A stretch of DNA of 64,000 bases from Caprella mutica (GCA_947561585.1 CANNZV010000339.1:186001-250000), one strand, 5' to 3'. Positions 47,211 to 58,947 are shown, numbered from the stretch's first letter. Translations and numbers: made by a program. Notes: generated from the letters alone by a model not told the origin.

Positions 47211-49521
47211 AGTCGTTCAAATAATGATACAGGCATATTACCATATTATGTTATTACTAGAAAGGTAACAATAATTAATGCAATTTTAATATTGCATTAA
47301 TTTTTACACTTTTTTATGCTATTCTTGTAATATATGTAGTAAAGAAAGCATATTGAACTACGTGATTTTTCCAAAGAAAAATCACAATTGTGCTGACTAG
47401 TGTAACTGCACACATGTGCTTTAATATATGAAAGAGTCTATCCGATCGTAAAAGGAAGATATCTAAAAAAAAGCTCCAAATCCACTTCTTGGAAGGATGC
47501 ACACAGAGAAATTTAAGGATTAGTTGAATCAAATAAAAGCGATTTGTTTTGACTTATATGAATGGTTCGATTTTGGTGAGTTGCAGGTACTACTTAAAGT
47601 AGTTAAATTGACGTTGGTTAAAACAAAACAGTCGGTTTGACTCACTCCTAAATTTAAAGAAGTAGCGTCAACTCGCAAAGTAAGTTAATTTATACACCAG
47701 ATACATTGGATTAACAATCTTTGTGAGTTACTACAATACACTCTGTCATAGTTGTTTCAACATACGTTAAAATTGTCAAAAAAGAAACTTTCAACTTTCA
47801 TAGTAAGTTGATTGAATCCTAATATAAAATGAATTAAATTAAATAATGTTTGATGACACACCACGTCATAGTTTTTTTACACACATGAAAACATGAATAA
47901 AGTCCAACCAACTCACGTAATAAATTAACTCAAAGCATAAATTGATGATCCATGTGATATGACCACATGGGTAAACTTTTTTCTCTCTATGTACATTTAT
48001 GTCGCCTTAGCATAAAGATATAATTATTATGTATATTATATATACATTATTTTCTTACGTGTCAAAAAATGTGGAACTGTCCGGTAACTCAGAACTTACG
48101 TTACTCCTGATCAAGAAGATTTAAATACATTGTATTTATCTTAACTGCATTGTACCTGCACCCCAAAATATACCCCTACTCTACCCGAACCCAAATAACA
48201 GCATTCATTGATAGATAAAGGGGCGTTGCCCCCTACTATGGCAGATAAGGAAGAGGGGGGGGGGAGGGGCGAGATCCTTTTTTCAGAAGAGATCCTTTTT
48301 AATTTTGTTTTAGTGATGGTTCACTCCGTTGACTATATTGACTGACGTAAAAAGGAAATTAAATACAAGGGAATCAAAAGAGCAATTGGAAAAGAAAGTG
48401 GCTCCATGAGTAGTCACCTACCACCACTCAGTGACAATGCTAATGGATGCAGAAAAGCTACTCCGTGAATACAGTCACTTACCAAGCAATATTACGAAAA
48501 GGGACACAAGCACCGGTGGCTGCACTCACGGTTGAAAGAGGAAAATGAAGAGGTGATAGTAAAAACAAGCCTAGCTAACACAAAATCTAAGACCACGTAG
48601 TTGAAGAGCATAACCCTAGCACTATCCTCTAAAACTGCAAGTAGCGTTACAGAAATAATAAACAAGGTTAAAATGAAAAAGACAATATATAATCTATATT
48701 CCAACAGTTCGTGGCCCATTCACCACAGACAGCATCAGGATAGAGCCCCTGGATATACAGATAAGATAAAGATGTCAATAGATAGAGGGAATGACTAAAA
48801 TTAAAGAACTATATTTTGAGTGATTAAGCCGAATTCAGTCGGATAAAGTCATTGAACTGTATTCATTAGAATAAAATATTCAAGCTGAACTCATATCAAT
48901 ACCTATTTATCAAAATATCAATAAAACACTTACAACTATAAGAAGTCATTATTTCATTTCAATAGTATTAAAACTTTCACATATCGCAATGATTAATAAT
49001 AAATATTTTAGTTATATTTTGAAGTCCTTTTCACTCGCAAGGTGTACCTACAATAGAATCGTGACTACACATTAACAAACAGGATAAATACCATATAATG
49101 ACTATTTACTCCATAATAATGCAGCATAAGATATAGCTACACAAAGATATTGCAAATTATTATTAAACTGTACTTCGAATTTAGGAGAGATCTATGTATA
49201 AAAGAAATTTTAAAAAAATCAGAAAATTAAAAGTAGTTTCAGATATTGAGAAATTTTCAAAGAAGTTTTAATCAAGTTTTAGCAAGTGAGTCAAAATAAC
49301 TCGCATTTGAAATTTTGAACCAAAAACTGAATGTGGTCATTTGACCCTCATATTCTGATGATAAATTGAAATGGTGACCCACTATGCCAGTCACTTGACT
49401 CATTTTCTTCCATTCGTGAATACTAAACGTAAATAAACAAGTATAATAAACCAAGACAATTGTTACATCATAGTTGATAAGAACAGTAGGAATGTATTTC
49501 AGAGTATATTATCTCAAACAG
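47211..49521. other. 2.3-kb spacer with a family B half-copy and a G-run
   Basis: No supported gene. At about 48053-48104 a lone right-end of the fold-back family is present (TTACGTGTCAAAAAATGTGG, AACTGTCCGGTAACTCAGAA). A G-rich run (GGGGGGGGGGAGGGG) lies at about 48255-48270. Small ORFs at 47314-47532 and 48492-48719 have no recognised similarity. Confidence 0.5.
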
Positions 49522-49523
49522 TA

Positions 49524-49718
49524 TGGACCACAAAAAAGGAAACCTGAAATTAACTGCTTTTAACTTACATTGTAAAAAGACACTAATTTCCTTTTTTATA
49601 ATCATTAAGCATTGGTAATAAGATATAGAGTTACAGGAATACCTTTTAAAAGTCACATGTTACTATTATCATAAAATAATAACCATAATTTTAATCAGGT
49701 TTCCTTTTTTGTGGTTCA
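49524..49718. mobile_element. TA-flanked MITE with 24-bp ends
   Basis: A 195-bp element flanked by TA (49522-49523, 49719-49720). The left end is TGGACCACAAAAAAGGAAAC and the complement of the right end is TGAACCACAAAAAAGGAAAC, both followed by CTGA. The interior is AT-rich and non-coding. TA duplication suggests mobilisation by a Tc1/mariner-type transposase. Confidence 0.85.
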
Positions 49719-49794
49719 TATACTATATTATTAGTCATAAATGTAAATTGATGATTATAGTGAATGGTACAAAAAAAAAATATAGTTACTAATA

Positions 49795-50759
49795 CCGGGT
49801 GACCAATAATAAACTGGTTGAAAGTAAATGCTTATAACTTCAAAAGTACTTTATGTAGAAATGTGAAACAAAAATCACATAAAAGAGAATATTCTCAAGT
49901 TTTATTCAGTGTATAACAAGTGTTTGAAATCCCTACCGCTGTGCTAAATACAGAGATTAATCCTTTTTTTCAAAATTAGCGATTACTGCAACTAATATAT
50001 TTAGGTTACTTCACGTATTACTTACTTCAAGTCTTCAATCATGTTTGGTTACAATTTGAATACATTCTCTTAAAGAGATAAAATCCAGAGGTGGAAGGTC
50101 AAGGGACTTAGATGGAAAGAGAAAACGGTTCGGTGCTAAATAATGCTGACCTCGACGTGATTTTTCAATCAGTCTACTGCGGACAAGAATGTGCATGCAG
50201 TTGCAGTGTTCTAATGGAACCAAAGTCAAGATGATTGTCGTCAGTCATTACAATATTTAACATTTCAATGTATCCGTCGGTGTTTACAGAACAAACATTT
50301 TCAGTCTCTACATCTTTAAAAAAAATATGAACCATGCATGGCCTATGCGAACTCAAACCGCACCGAACTGTCACTTTCGCCGAGTGCAATGTTTTCTCAA
50401 AACACTTAATTTCTTGTTCATTTATTGAATAAATTATAATTTTTATACCCTTCTTGTATTGAATCGCATATTTTCTCTTAACTTTAGTTGCAGAACTGCT
50501 CAAATGATAATGTTCAGAAATGAAAACACGCTATTCAATAGTTAGTTGCATAATGATTCATGAGGGTTGAATAAAATAAAATATCCATTATGTTTAAATA
50601 AAATATCTTTATTCCTCATTCAATAATTTCCGATATCTTTGATATCAAATAAAATTTGAAAATATACTCTTTTATGTGATTTTTGTTTCATCTTTCTACA
50701 CCAATTACTTTTTGAGTTATAAACATTTACTTTCGACCAGTTTTTTATTGGTCACCCGG
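49795..50759 (-). mobile_element. Decayed mariner-like DNA transposon with long terminal inverted repeats
   Basis: A 965-bp element with TA on both sides (49793-49794, 50760-50761). Ends: CCGGGTGACCAATAATAAAC on the left; the complement of the right end is CCGGGTGACCAATAAAAAAC. The inverted repeats extend about 110-120 bp and include AAGTAAATG, TATAACT and GAAACAAAAATCACATAAAA. The interior holds a broken transposase on the minus strand (50035-50503). Length is short for an autonomous member of the IS630-Tc1-mariner group (usually 1.2 kb or more), so it is internally deleted. Confidence 0.92.
50035..50503 (-). pseudogene. Broken IS630/Tc1/mariner-type DDE transposase
   Basis: Minus-strand frames 50503-50174 and 50229-50035 carry successive parts of one DDE domain, with a frameshift near 50200. 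Recognisable pieces are LHSAKVTVRCGLSSH (normally a VTVWC-type strand), IFFKDVETENVCSVNTDGYIEMLN and, in the second frame, SKSLDLPPLDFISL, which corresponds to the SPDLTPLDFFLW motif holding the third acidic residue. The segment expected to read as a QQDGA-type motif is altered (LQLHAHS), so the second catalytic Asp is gone. The N-terminal DNA-binding region is absent. Such transposases cut and paste elements at TA. This copy cannot be functional. Confidence 0.88.
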
Positions 50760-50894
50760 TACAAGAACATATAATAAGTTGCAATATATAGAATGTCACT
50801 TTTCCTATATACATTAATTTCTAACGCTATAGTAGATGTATGTAATATAATATCTTTAGATCTAAAAAAAATATGATTTATATAAATAAAATTA

Positions 50895-51442
50895 CACCAG
50901 TAAACTGTCCTTCACTACCACTACACCAGTAACTGTCCTTCACTACCACTACACCAGTAACTGTCCTTCACTACCACTTCACCAGTAACCGTCCTTCACT
51001 ACCACTACACCAGTAACTGTCCTTCACTACCACTACACCAGTAACTGTCCTTCACTACCACTACACCAGTAACTGTCCTTCACTACCACTTCACCAGTAA
51101 CCGTCCTTCACTACCACTACACCAGTAACTGTCCTTCACTACCACTACACCAGTAACTGTCCTTCACTACCACTACACCAGTAACTGTCCTTCACTACCA
51201 CTACACCAGTAACTGTCCTTCACTACCACTACACCAGTAACTCTCCTTCACTACCAGTAAACTGTCCTTCACTACACCAGTAACTGCTCTTCACTACCAC
51301 TACACCAGTAACTGCTCTTCACTACCACTACACCAGTCACTGCTCTTCACTACCACTACACCAGTAACTGCTCTTCACTACCACTACACCAGTCACTGCT
51401 CTTCACTACCACTACACCAGTCACTGCTCTTCACTACCACTA
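50895..51442. repeat. 28-bp minisatellite with 4-unit pattern (about 19 copies)
   Basis: Units CTGTCCTTCACTACCACTAC plus ACCAGTAA. Every fourth unit in the left half reads CACTTCACCAGTAACCGTCC, so a 112-bp block was duplicated. After about 51250 the type changes to CTGCTCTTCACTACC with CCAGTCACTG variants. Confidence 0.95.
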
Positions 51443-51780
51443 CTGTCTAGTTCTTTGTCTACCATACAGTCAATGGAAATCCTTCACTACGGATCATTAG
51501 AGTTCAAATCCCTGAATGCAAAGGAGAGTTGCTAAAAAGAATTCACTGCATAGTAGCTATATTGTAAATAGAAAGAGGTAACGATACCTCTGCTATAATA
51601 CTCTATAGAACATCACAAATATTATTTCTCAAATTAAATTTCCATTTTGTATTACCATTATAACTCATGGAAGTACGAAAATACCTTTAAATTTAATGAT
51701 ACCTCTTCCAAGATAAAACTTTCTATATATTAAATAAAAAGTAAACTAAATTCACAATAATAAAAAAATTCAGTCTAGTA
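51443..51780. other. Spacer
   Basis: About 340 bp; nothing recognised. Confidence 0.45.
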
Positions 51781-52213
51781 CACTCTACACCCCAAAGTGT
51801 GTTACTTTAGTACACTCTACACACCAAAGTGTGTTACTTTAGTACACTCTACACACCAAAGTGTGTCAATCTGGTACACTCTACACACCAAAGTGTGTCA
51901 CTCTGGTACACTCTACACACCAAAGTGTGTTACTCTGGTACACTCTACACACCAAAGTGTGTCACTCTGGTACACTTTACACACCAAAGTGTGTCACTCT
52001 GGTACACTTTACACACCAAAGTGTGTTACTCTAGTACACTCTACACACCAAAGTGTGTTACTCTAGTACACTCTACACACCAAAGTGTGTTACTCTGGTA
52101 CACCAAAGTGTGTTACCCTAGTACACTCTACACACCAAAGTGTGTTACTCTAGTACACTCTACACACCAAAGTGTGTTACTCTAGTACACTCTACACACC
52201 AAAGTGTGTTACT
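51781..52213. repeat. 32-bp minisatellite with hairpin monomer (about 13.5 copies)
   Basis: Units ACTCTACACACCAAAGTGTG plus TTACTCTAGTAC. Each carries ACACACCAAAGTGTGT, a perfect 6-bp-arm inverted repeat with a 4-base loop. One unit near 52085-52110 is shortened. Confidence 0.95.
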
Positions 52214-52302
52214 CTTCATGATGTATTTATGAGGCCCTAAGAAGCACACACGAAAAGGTCATTGGGTTCACATAGCTTTGGGACTACTGATCTCATGTGT
52301 GA

Positions 52303-52610
52303 ATAACCACGTGAAGAGAGATAACCACGTGAAGGGAGTGATAACCACGTTAAGAGGAGTGATAACCATGAGAAGGGAGTGATAACCACGTGAAGGGAGT
52401 GATAACCACGTTAAGAGGAGTGATAACCACGTGAAGGGAGTGATAACCACGTGAAGGGGAGTGATAACCACGTGAAGGGAGTGATAACCACGTGAAGGGT
52501 AGTGATAACCATGTGAATGGTAGTGATAACCACGTGAAGGGGAGTGATAACCACGTGAAGGGGAGTGATAACCATGTGAAGGGTAGTGATAACCACGTGA
52601 AGGGTATAAC
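52303..52610. repeat. 20/21-bp minisatellite carrying CACGTG (about 15 copies)
   Basis: Units AACCACGTGAAGGGAGTGAT, some with an extra G or A. By eye ten units keep a perfect CACGTG; others have CACGTT, CATGTG or CATGAG. The array gives spurious minus-strand ORFs of 67 and 78 codons. Confidence 0.94.
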
Positions 52611-52837
52611 TAACCATAGTAGGTGAGTTAATCCCTGGTGATGGCAAATTAAATCAAGTGGCTTATTTATTATTTAAAAATATCTTCTTTATTGATTGAA
52701 TCAGCCAACAAAATTTTGAACAATTCAAATAACTGAAGAGTAAAATTTATTTGTAAGTACTCGAAACTACCATTTTATCGGTCATTTCACAATACTGTGG
52801 CCTCGTGAATTAGTGCGAATACTCAACAGTACTCAAC
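52611..52837. other. Spacer
   Basis: Nothing recognised. Confidence 0.4.
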
Positions 52838-52938
52838 AACAGTACTTATAAGCAGTACTCGGCAACAGTACTTATAAGCAGTACTCGGCAACAGTACTTA
52901 TAAGCAGTACTCGGCAACAGTACTCAGCAGTACTCCAA
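52838..52938. repeat. 26-bp minisatellite (about 4 copies)
   Basis: Units ACAGTACTTATAAGCAGTAC plus TCGGCA; CAGTACT words also flank the array. Confidence 0.93.
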
Positions 52939-53668
52939 TCAACACAGCTGCTGATGGTAGATGAAGTATGTTGATAGTATGCTAACGAGGAAGAAAGAAT
53001 CTACCCGGTATATCAGGTATCGCATACCTACGCTACATGCGTTACGATACACTGACTCTCTCGATACACAGACTCTCTCTCTCTCGATACATGTCAGCAA
53101 CAAAGAACAGGTGTACAGTAATTAAAAAGGTAATTATTGTCGAAAGGTGATATAAAGATTATATTAAACTGAAATACATGTGGTATATTTTCACTTGCCT
53201 CATGTTATGTAAAAAACTGTCAAATTCAACTCATTGTAAGTCATCGTTACATTAAATATGGAGAAACAAATCAAAATACTGTTTGCTATGTTTGTATGAT
53301 ATAATGAATTAGGTAAAATCAACTGTCAATTATATCAATAAAAAATTTAACTAATGGTGACAGTAACTGCGTGATTTTTGATTCAGTGAATTGTGTTAAA
53401 ACCTTTAACAGTTGTGCATGTATTAGGATAGATAGCAACTTTAATGCGGATGTTCATGTAGCGCCAATCACCATAATAGCTTGCCATTAAATTGATTTAG
53501 ATAAAGAATAAACAACGGCTACGATAAACAGGATTGATATAGGAAGATTGAAGCAAAAAGTATAATTAATATTTATGAAGCCGGGAAAATATATAAAAAT
53601 TATATACAAATATATTTCTTATTTACAGTACAAAGAATAGAATAATAAAAAGCAGTAAATGACAAATA
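52939..53668. other. 0.7-kb spacer
   Basis: No gene recognised. A short CT-rich stretch with repeated CGATACA and GACTCTCTC lies at about 53046-53090. Confidence 0.45.
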
Positions 53669-53795
53669 GGGTAAGAAACGAATTATCGGTCAGTACTACA
53701 TCTTCGGTTATATAAGAAAAAACAATATAAAATTTATTATTAACAATATTATATAACCGAAGATATAGTACTAACCAATAATTCGTAACTTACCC
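53669..53795. mobile_element. TA-flanked fold-back MITE, family B (short)
   Basis: 127 bp, TA at 53667-53668 and 53796-53797. Left end GGGTAAGAAACGAATTATCG, GTCAGTACTACATCTTCGGT; right arm is its near-complement ending GTAACTTACCC. Inner AGAAAAAACAATATAA is followed by a minimal centre, so this is the family without either palindromic centre. Confidence 0.9.
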
Positions 53796-54745
53796 TAGAT
53801 TAAAAGCTACAAAATAAACTTTTTCTCTATCTACAGGTGGAAGGTGACGATTTATATTGGAAAACATCAAAGATTTCCAAAATAACACTGGAGCAATAAT
53901 AGCGCTGGAAAAATGTTCCAGAAGTAATGGCTTTACAATATTTTTCACCGAACAATAACTTACAGGTCCCAATGCAATAAAATAACGATCAGACCTCCTA
54001 TAAAAATCACTCAAACCTGTCGAACAAACATGTCAAAATAATTAAACTAGTTAAAGCTTTCGTGTCGGAGAGGCGTCGTTAAAAATAATTATGTATTCGA
54101 GTCGAATATTATCCATAGCTCTGAAGAAATAGGAAAGATTTATAAATATAAATTTTCCAAATAAGGTTTACTATAAATTTTCATGAATTAATTATAGCAG
54201 GGACTATCATTTATATAATACATATTATAATTTAAAAAGAGTATATCTTCAAGATCATTTTGGGCAGGTATAAAATTATTATCTAGATTAAAAAAATTAA
54301 CAGTTAGAAAAGTTCCATATGTTGCGTAAATACAACAGTTATATAATAAATATAAAAAAAGCAGACACACAGCATTTTCTTTCAAATTACCAAACAAACA
54401 ACAATAATCTCAAAATATCTTGAATTGAATTAAGTAGTCAGTGGCCTATTTTACCTCATTAATTCTTTGGGAGGAAAATGAACACGCTATTGAATGTCGA
54501 TAATGATATGATTATGATATCCCAATGATATGATAATGACAGGTTAAAAGAACACCAGGAAATGATCTCAAAACAAATAGTATCATTCATAAATAGATAA
54601 GTACATACGGCCCCAAGGTTGCAGAGTGATTTATGAATTGCCGTTCAATAAGATTTGCAAGCCACCAATCAGTCGATACTATTTATAATTCTGCTTGCGT
54701 TCTACATACGTACATACTTTGCCATTGAGAAAAATTAGTCTGCTA
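53796..54745. other. 0.95-kb AT-rich spacer
   Basis: No supported gene; small minus-strand ORFs at 53790-54014 and 54188-54397 show no recognisable similarity. Confidence 0.5.
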
Positions 54746-54928
54746 GGGTAAATTCCGAATTATCGGTCAGTTCCACATCTTCGGTCATACAAGAAAAAAC
54801 GATATAATAAAAAATATTTATTTTTTATTTTAATTAGTATCCATGATACCATGATAAATATTTATTATTATATCGTTTTTTTTATATGACCGAATATGTG
54901 GAACTGACCGATAATTTGGAACTTACCC
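54746..54928. mobile_element. TA-flanked fold-back MITE, family B
   Basis: 183 bp, TA at 54744-54745 and 54929-54930. Left end GGGTAAATTCCGAATTATCG, GTCAGTTCCACATCTTCGGT; right arm complementary to GGAACTTACCC. The centre retains a shrunken AGTATCCATGATACCATGAT, a remnant of the GGTATCCATGATACC palindrome. Confidence 0.9.
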
Positions 54929-55347
54929 TATACCTATTACGTGCTTATATACTTATATATACATAGCTAAAGGCTATTATGCTAATAAATTGTATGTAAA
55001 TTCAAACCTATGGAATATAAAATAGGAAATGTGTTGAATATAAATTCTTTATTTCTATCTAATAATATAATAATATCAAAACCAATAATATATTAGATAT
55101 GAATATATATTATTTATTATTCAGGAATAATTTCGCTATAACGTGAATTCTTTAACGGGTTTCACTACTGTTTATTTCATAGTTAATATGGTTAAAAATA
55201 AAATTACAAGTTCAGTTTGTAAAGTAGTTAAAAAATGTTTAAACATATTAAATATAATACAGAGTTAATGATATCTATAAATTAATTATCTCAATAATTT
55301 TATATAAATAGAAACCTAATCTTCTTCAAAATTCAAATAAAGGTTAG
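54929..55347. other. AT-rich spacer
   Basis: About 420 bp; nothing recognised. Confidence 0.45.
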
Positions 55348-55736
55348 TATGTAGATATATCTTATAGATCATTGTATTCAGAGTTAGATATATCTTATAG
55401 ATCATTGTATTCAGAGCTAGATATATCTTATAGATCATTGTATTCAGAGCTAGATATATCTTATAGATCATTGTATTTAGAGCTAGATATATCTTATAGA
55501 TCATTGTATTTAGAGCTAGATATATCTTATAGATCATTGTATTTAGAGCTAGATATATCTTATAGATCATTGTATTTAGAGCTAGATATATCTTATAGAT
55601 CATTGTATTTAGAGCTAGATATATCTTATAGATCATTGTATTTAGAGTTAGATATATCTTATAGATCATTGTATTTAGAGCTAGATATATCTTATAGATC
55701 ATTTTATTCAAAGTATTTACAGCTAGATATATCTTA
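55348..55736. repeat. 33-bp minisatellite (about 11.5 copies)
   Basis: Units AGAGCTAGATATATCTTATA plus GATCATTGTATTT. They contain the palindrome AGATATATCT. The left units have GTATTCAGAG, the rest GTATTTAGAG. 33 bp is divisible by three, so both strands give open frames. Confidence 0.95.
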
Positions 55737-55880
55737 ACCATCACAGATAGATATATCTTACCCTCACCGATAGATATATCGCATCCCTAACCGATAGGTA
55801 TATCTTATCCATCACCGATAGATATATCTTATCCTTCACCGATAGATATACCTTATCCATCACCGATAGATATATCTGCG
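55737..55880. repeat. 24-bp minisatellite sharing a core with its neighbour (about 6 copies)
   Basis: Units CCATCACCGATAGATATATC plus TTAT, with early variants (CCCTCACCG, CCCTAACCG). The TAGATATATCTTA core is the same as in the 33-bp array it abuts. Confidence 0.92.
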
Positions 55881-56643
55881 CGTTACATTCGAGGGTAAGT
55901 TCCATGTTATTATTTCCCCACCGAGGGGAAAGATATACAAGGGAGAGTCACTCATATCTCTCTATGTGAGCCTATGGAGTAAAAATAGGTTCTAGAGCAT
56001 AACTCTATCTTGACGCTATGCGATACATCTCTGATGTACAGCAGAAAAGAATGAAACAATTTCCTGGGAAATATTTCCTAGGAGAAAAAAGAGGAAATTG
56101 TAAGAAGACTGTTGAAAGTTTTATTAAATATTATTGGAAAATATAATTATTGCAAGAATTATTTGCGGTATAATAGTAGCTTGATAAAAATTGTAAATTT
56201 AAATAATATAAAATTATAAGTACATTTTCATAATATTTTTTGTTAGTTTTTAAATAGTCTTTAAGAAAGTTATTACTAATCACATAATCAATATCATACA
56301 TATACCTTTATATTCTATATAAACTTCTTATATAGTAAAGAGACGATTAATATGACTTTAGCCATTAATTCAACAAAAAAAACGTTTAAAAATGAATAAC
56401 TTTAAATGTTTACTACTCACTGTATTTTAATTAATACTGGGCGTATAAGCTTAACACTAAACTGCTGAGTCATTCAATTACCTATGTTAAATTAGAGATT
56501 TTAATTAAATTAACATTAAGTTGGACAGGTGATCTGTTAAGATTACCACGTTAAAAATAACTATAAGCTATATTTAATAAATAAAAATGATTAATAATAT
56601 ATAACTCCAAGTAAATATAGTTCAATAAATGAAAAAAAACGTA
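55881..56643. other. 0.75-kb spacer
   Basis: No gene or element recognised. A short inverted pair (TTTCCTGGGAAATA, TATTTCCTAGGAGAA) lies near 56060-56090. Confidence 0.45.
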
Positions 56644-56809
56644 GGGTAAGTTACGTATTATTGGCCAGTACTACATCTTCGGTCACATAAGAAAAAACTA
56701 TATGAAAACAATTATTATTATTACACAGTGCTATCTAATAATAATTTTTTTATTGTTCTTTCTTATATGTCCGAAGTTGTAGTACTGACCGATAATTCGG
56801 AACTTACCC
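56644..56809. mobile_element. TA-flanked fold-back MITE, family B
   Basis: 166 bp, TA at 56642-56643 and 56810-56811. Left end GGGTAAGTTACGTATTATTG, GCCAGTACTACATCTTCGGT; right arm ends GATAATTCGGAACTTACCC. Next to the left arm lies ACACAGTGCTATCTAATAAT, half of the palindromic centre found complete at 62845-62922. Confidence 0.9.
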
Positions 56810-57878
56810 TAGTTCAATCAAAATACCAAATTATCAATATTTTTATGACATTATAATTTTATCTGCATATTTTACATTCATTATCAACGGTTTGAAATAA
56901 GTCCTTCAGTATTTAATCGACTTAATATAATAAGTGCAATATATGTTAATAAAAATATAGAACCAATCATCTGAATGTTACAATTAAGTACATAATATAA
57001 CAAGAAAAAACATACAGCGCTATTAAAAGCAACTCAATTATTAACATTAACACCTAGCTACTTAAAGAATGTATATAGAAAAACCATTACGACTCAGATT
57101 TAATAAGATTATATCTTTTAAAGTTTAGTTGAACTAATTACTTCCCTGGACTTAATTAAACAAAATATAGCTACTGCAGTATTAGGCTGTCAAATTATTA
57201 GTCAATTAGAATCTATAACTTTGACTGCAACTCTACTCATTGTAAGGGGTATGAGAAGTTCTGAGTTATTGACTAGTTACACAATTTCGATCATATGAGA
57301 AAAAGATATATAACAATTAAAATTAAATAATAGCTATAATATATTTTTTTTGAAAATTTATGTACATAATTCTTTTTGGCATATTTATATTAGACTTGTA
57401 TCCATTGTATACTTTTTTTGTATCGTAATTAATATATTAAAATATGATTATACTTTAATTAAGCATAAAATGTATCCATATATTGATAGAGTAATTTAGA
57501 ATTTAAACACAATACGTGTATTCTAGTTGATTTAAATTTATAATTTGAAAACGAAATTTCTTTTTTAGTTGAAAATAATGTAATTTATTAGTAAACCATA
57601 CAGTTTTTTGAAAGAAAATAAAGAAAACTCCTCGATGTTATTTACATGCTCTAGTCTAGTCCTGCCTGTGCACGGTAGATAAACTCTCTAAACGGTAGTA
57701 ATTTGATACCACCCTTACTAGTAGCTACTATCTACTCAACCACCTCAATCACTTACATTTTGGTGGGTGCTGAACCACTACTGGTGCCCCAGTGGTTAGA
57801 GGGTGCACCAGATGGGTACCCAGTCGCTAAGGGCACAGCCCCAGGCAAGGTACAGCGTCACTTTACATCTCATGTATA
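56810..57878. other. 1.07-kb spacer with a family B half-copy and a GC-richer patch
   Basis: No supported gene. At about 57257-57305 a lone left end of the fold-back family is present (GAAGTTCTGAGTTATTGACT, CACAATTTCGATCATATGAG). At 57695-57860 the composition is clearly more GC-rich than its surroundings (GGTGCCCCAGTGGTTAGAGG); an 83-codon frame across it starts at TTG and runs into the next MITE, so coding is not supported. Confidence 0.5.
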
Positions 57879-58030
57879 TGGGAAGTTACGATTTATCGGT
57901 CAGCTCCACATCTTCGGTCATAGAAGAAAAAGGATAATTATACTAATTACTTAATTTTTATTTTATTATTACGTATATTTTTCTTATAAGACCGAAGATG
58001 TGAAACTGACCGATAATTCGTAATTTCCCC
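57879..58030. mobile_element. Fold-back MITE, family B
   Basis: Left end TGGGAAGTTACGATTTATCG, GTCAGCTCCACATCTTCGGT; right end GAAACTGACCGATAATTCGT, AATTTCCCC. About 152 bp. Flanking TA is not exact here. Confidence 0.85.
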
Positions 58031-58062
58031 AATAAGATATATCTAATCATTATGCTACGGTA

Positions 58063-58136
58063 TATCCCAGGTAGTAATGATTCTCGGGCCAATGTTGTCC
58101 CAATATTAGGACAAGAAAAATTGCTACCTGGGATTA
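58063..58136. repeat. 74-bp hairpin
   Basis: TATCCCAGGTAGTAATGATT on the left pairs imperfectly with AAAATTGCTACCTGGGATTA on the right, with TTGTCCCAATATTAGGACAA as an inner palindromic tip. It could be a tiny fold-back element; only one copy is seen. Confidence 0.7.
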
Positions 58137-58680
58137 ACCCTTTATCTTAACTTCTACTACAACAATTGCTGGTTGTTTTACAAGAGAAAGTCACCTTACT
58201 ATAAAACATTATAATTTTGAATTAAATATGAATTAAGCTTCATAACTTTTTATCCACAGTTCGTCATAAAAATAACTTAAAAGCAATAAATAAAATTTTA
58301 CAATTATCAACGTACAACATACATACTGACACAAGCTATAGCTTCACATACTCACAATTCAATATATTTACACTGAATTATTAATCTATAATCTATTCAA
58401 TAGATTATGCATGGAGCTTACTATTATTAATAATAATATAAATAGGCTATACTAATCTAACACAAAGACAATAACAGTAGATCTGAAATTTGAATAGACT
58501 GTGACAATCAAATGGATATATCTTGTAATGAACATTAAAAAAGAATAAAAAATTAGAAATCTGTCAACTCTTGGCATCAAATTTCCTTGACATACAAAAT
58601 AAAAAAAACATATAACACTTAAAGTGATTAGAGTTTTAATTTAGGCTTAAAATAGTTATTATGTAACTGTCAACAGTAGA
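58137..58680. other. AT-rich spacer
   Basis: About 540 bp; nothing recognised. Confidence 0.45.
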
Positions 58681-58838
58681 GTATATATCACCAGTGTGTA
58701 TATCACCAGTGTGTATATCACCAATGTGTATATCACCAGTGTGTATATCACCAGTGTGTATATCACCAGTGTGTATATCACCAGTGTGTATATCACCAGT
58801 GTGTATATCACCAGTGTGTATATCACCAGTTTAGATAT
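58681..58838. repeat. 15-bp minisatellite (about 10 copies)
   Basis: Tandem GTGTATATCACCAGT, nearly homogeneous, one unit with CCAAT. Confidence 0.95.
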
Positions 58839-58947
58839 CACTTATCACTTAGCATAATAGATCTGTTGTGATAGTCAGTTCCTATAATTATAAACTAAAT
58901 GACCTAATAAAGTATCATGCAGACAGTAATCAGTAATGTGATATGAA

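Noticed and set aside
47560..47950. Possible element from several GTGAGTT/AACTCAC and GTAAGTTAATT words
   Set aside because: No consistent terminal inverted repeat or target duplication could be defined.
55316..55744. 142-codon minus and 121-codon plus ORFs (NTMIYKIYLAL repeats)
   Set aside because: 33-bp monomer open on both strands; no flanking coding signal.
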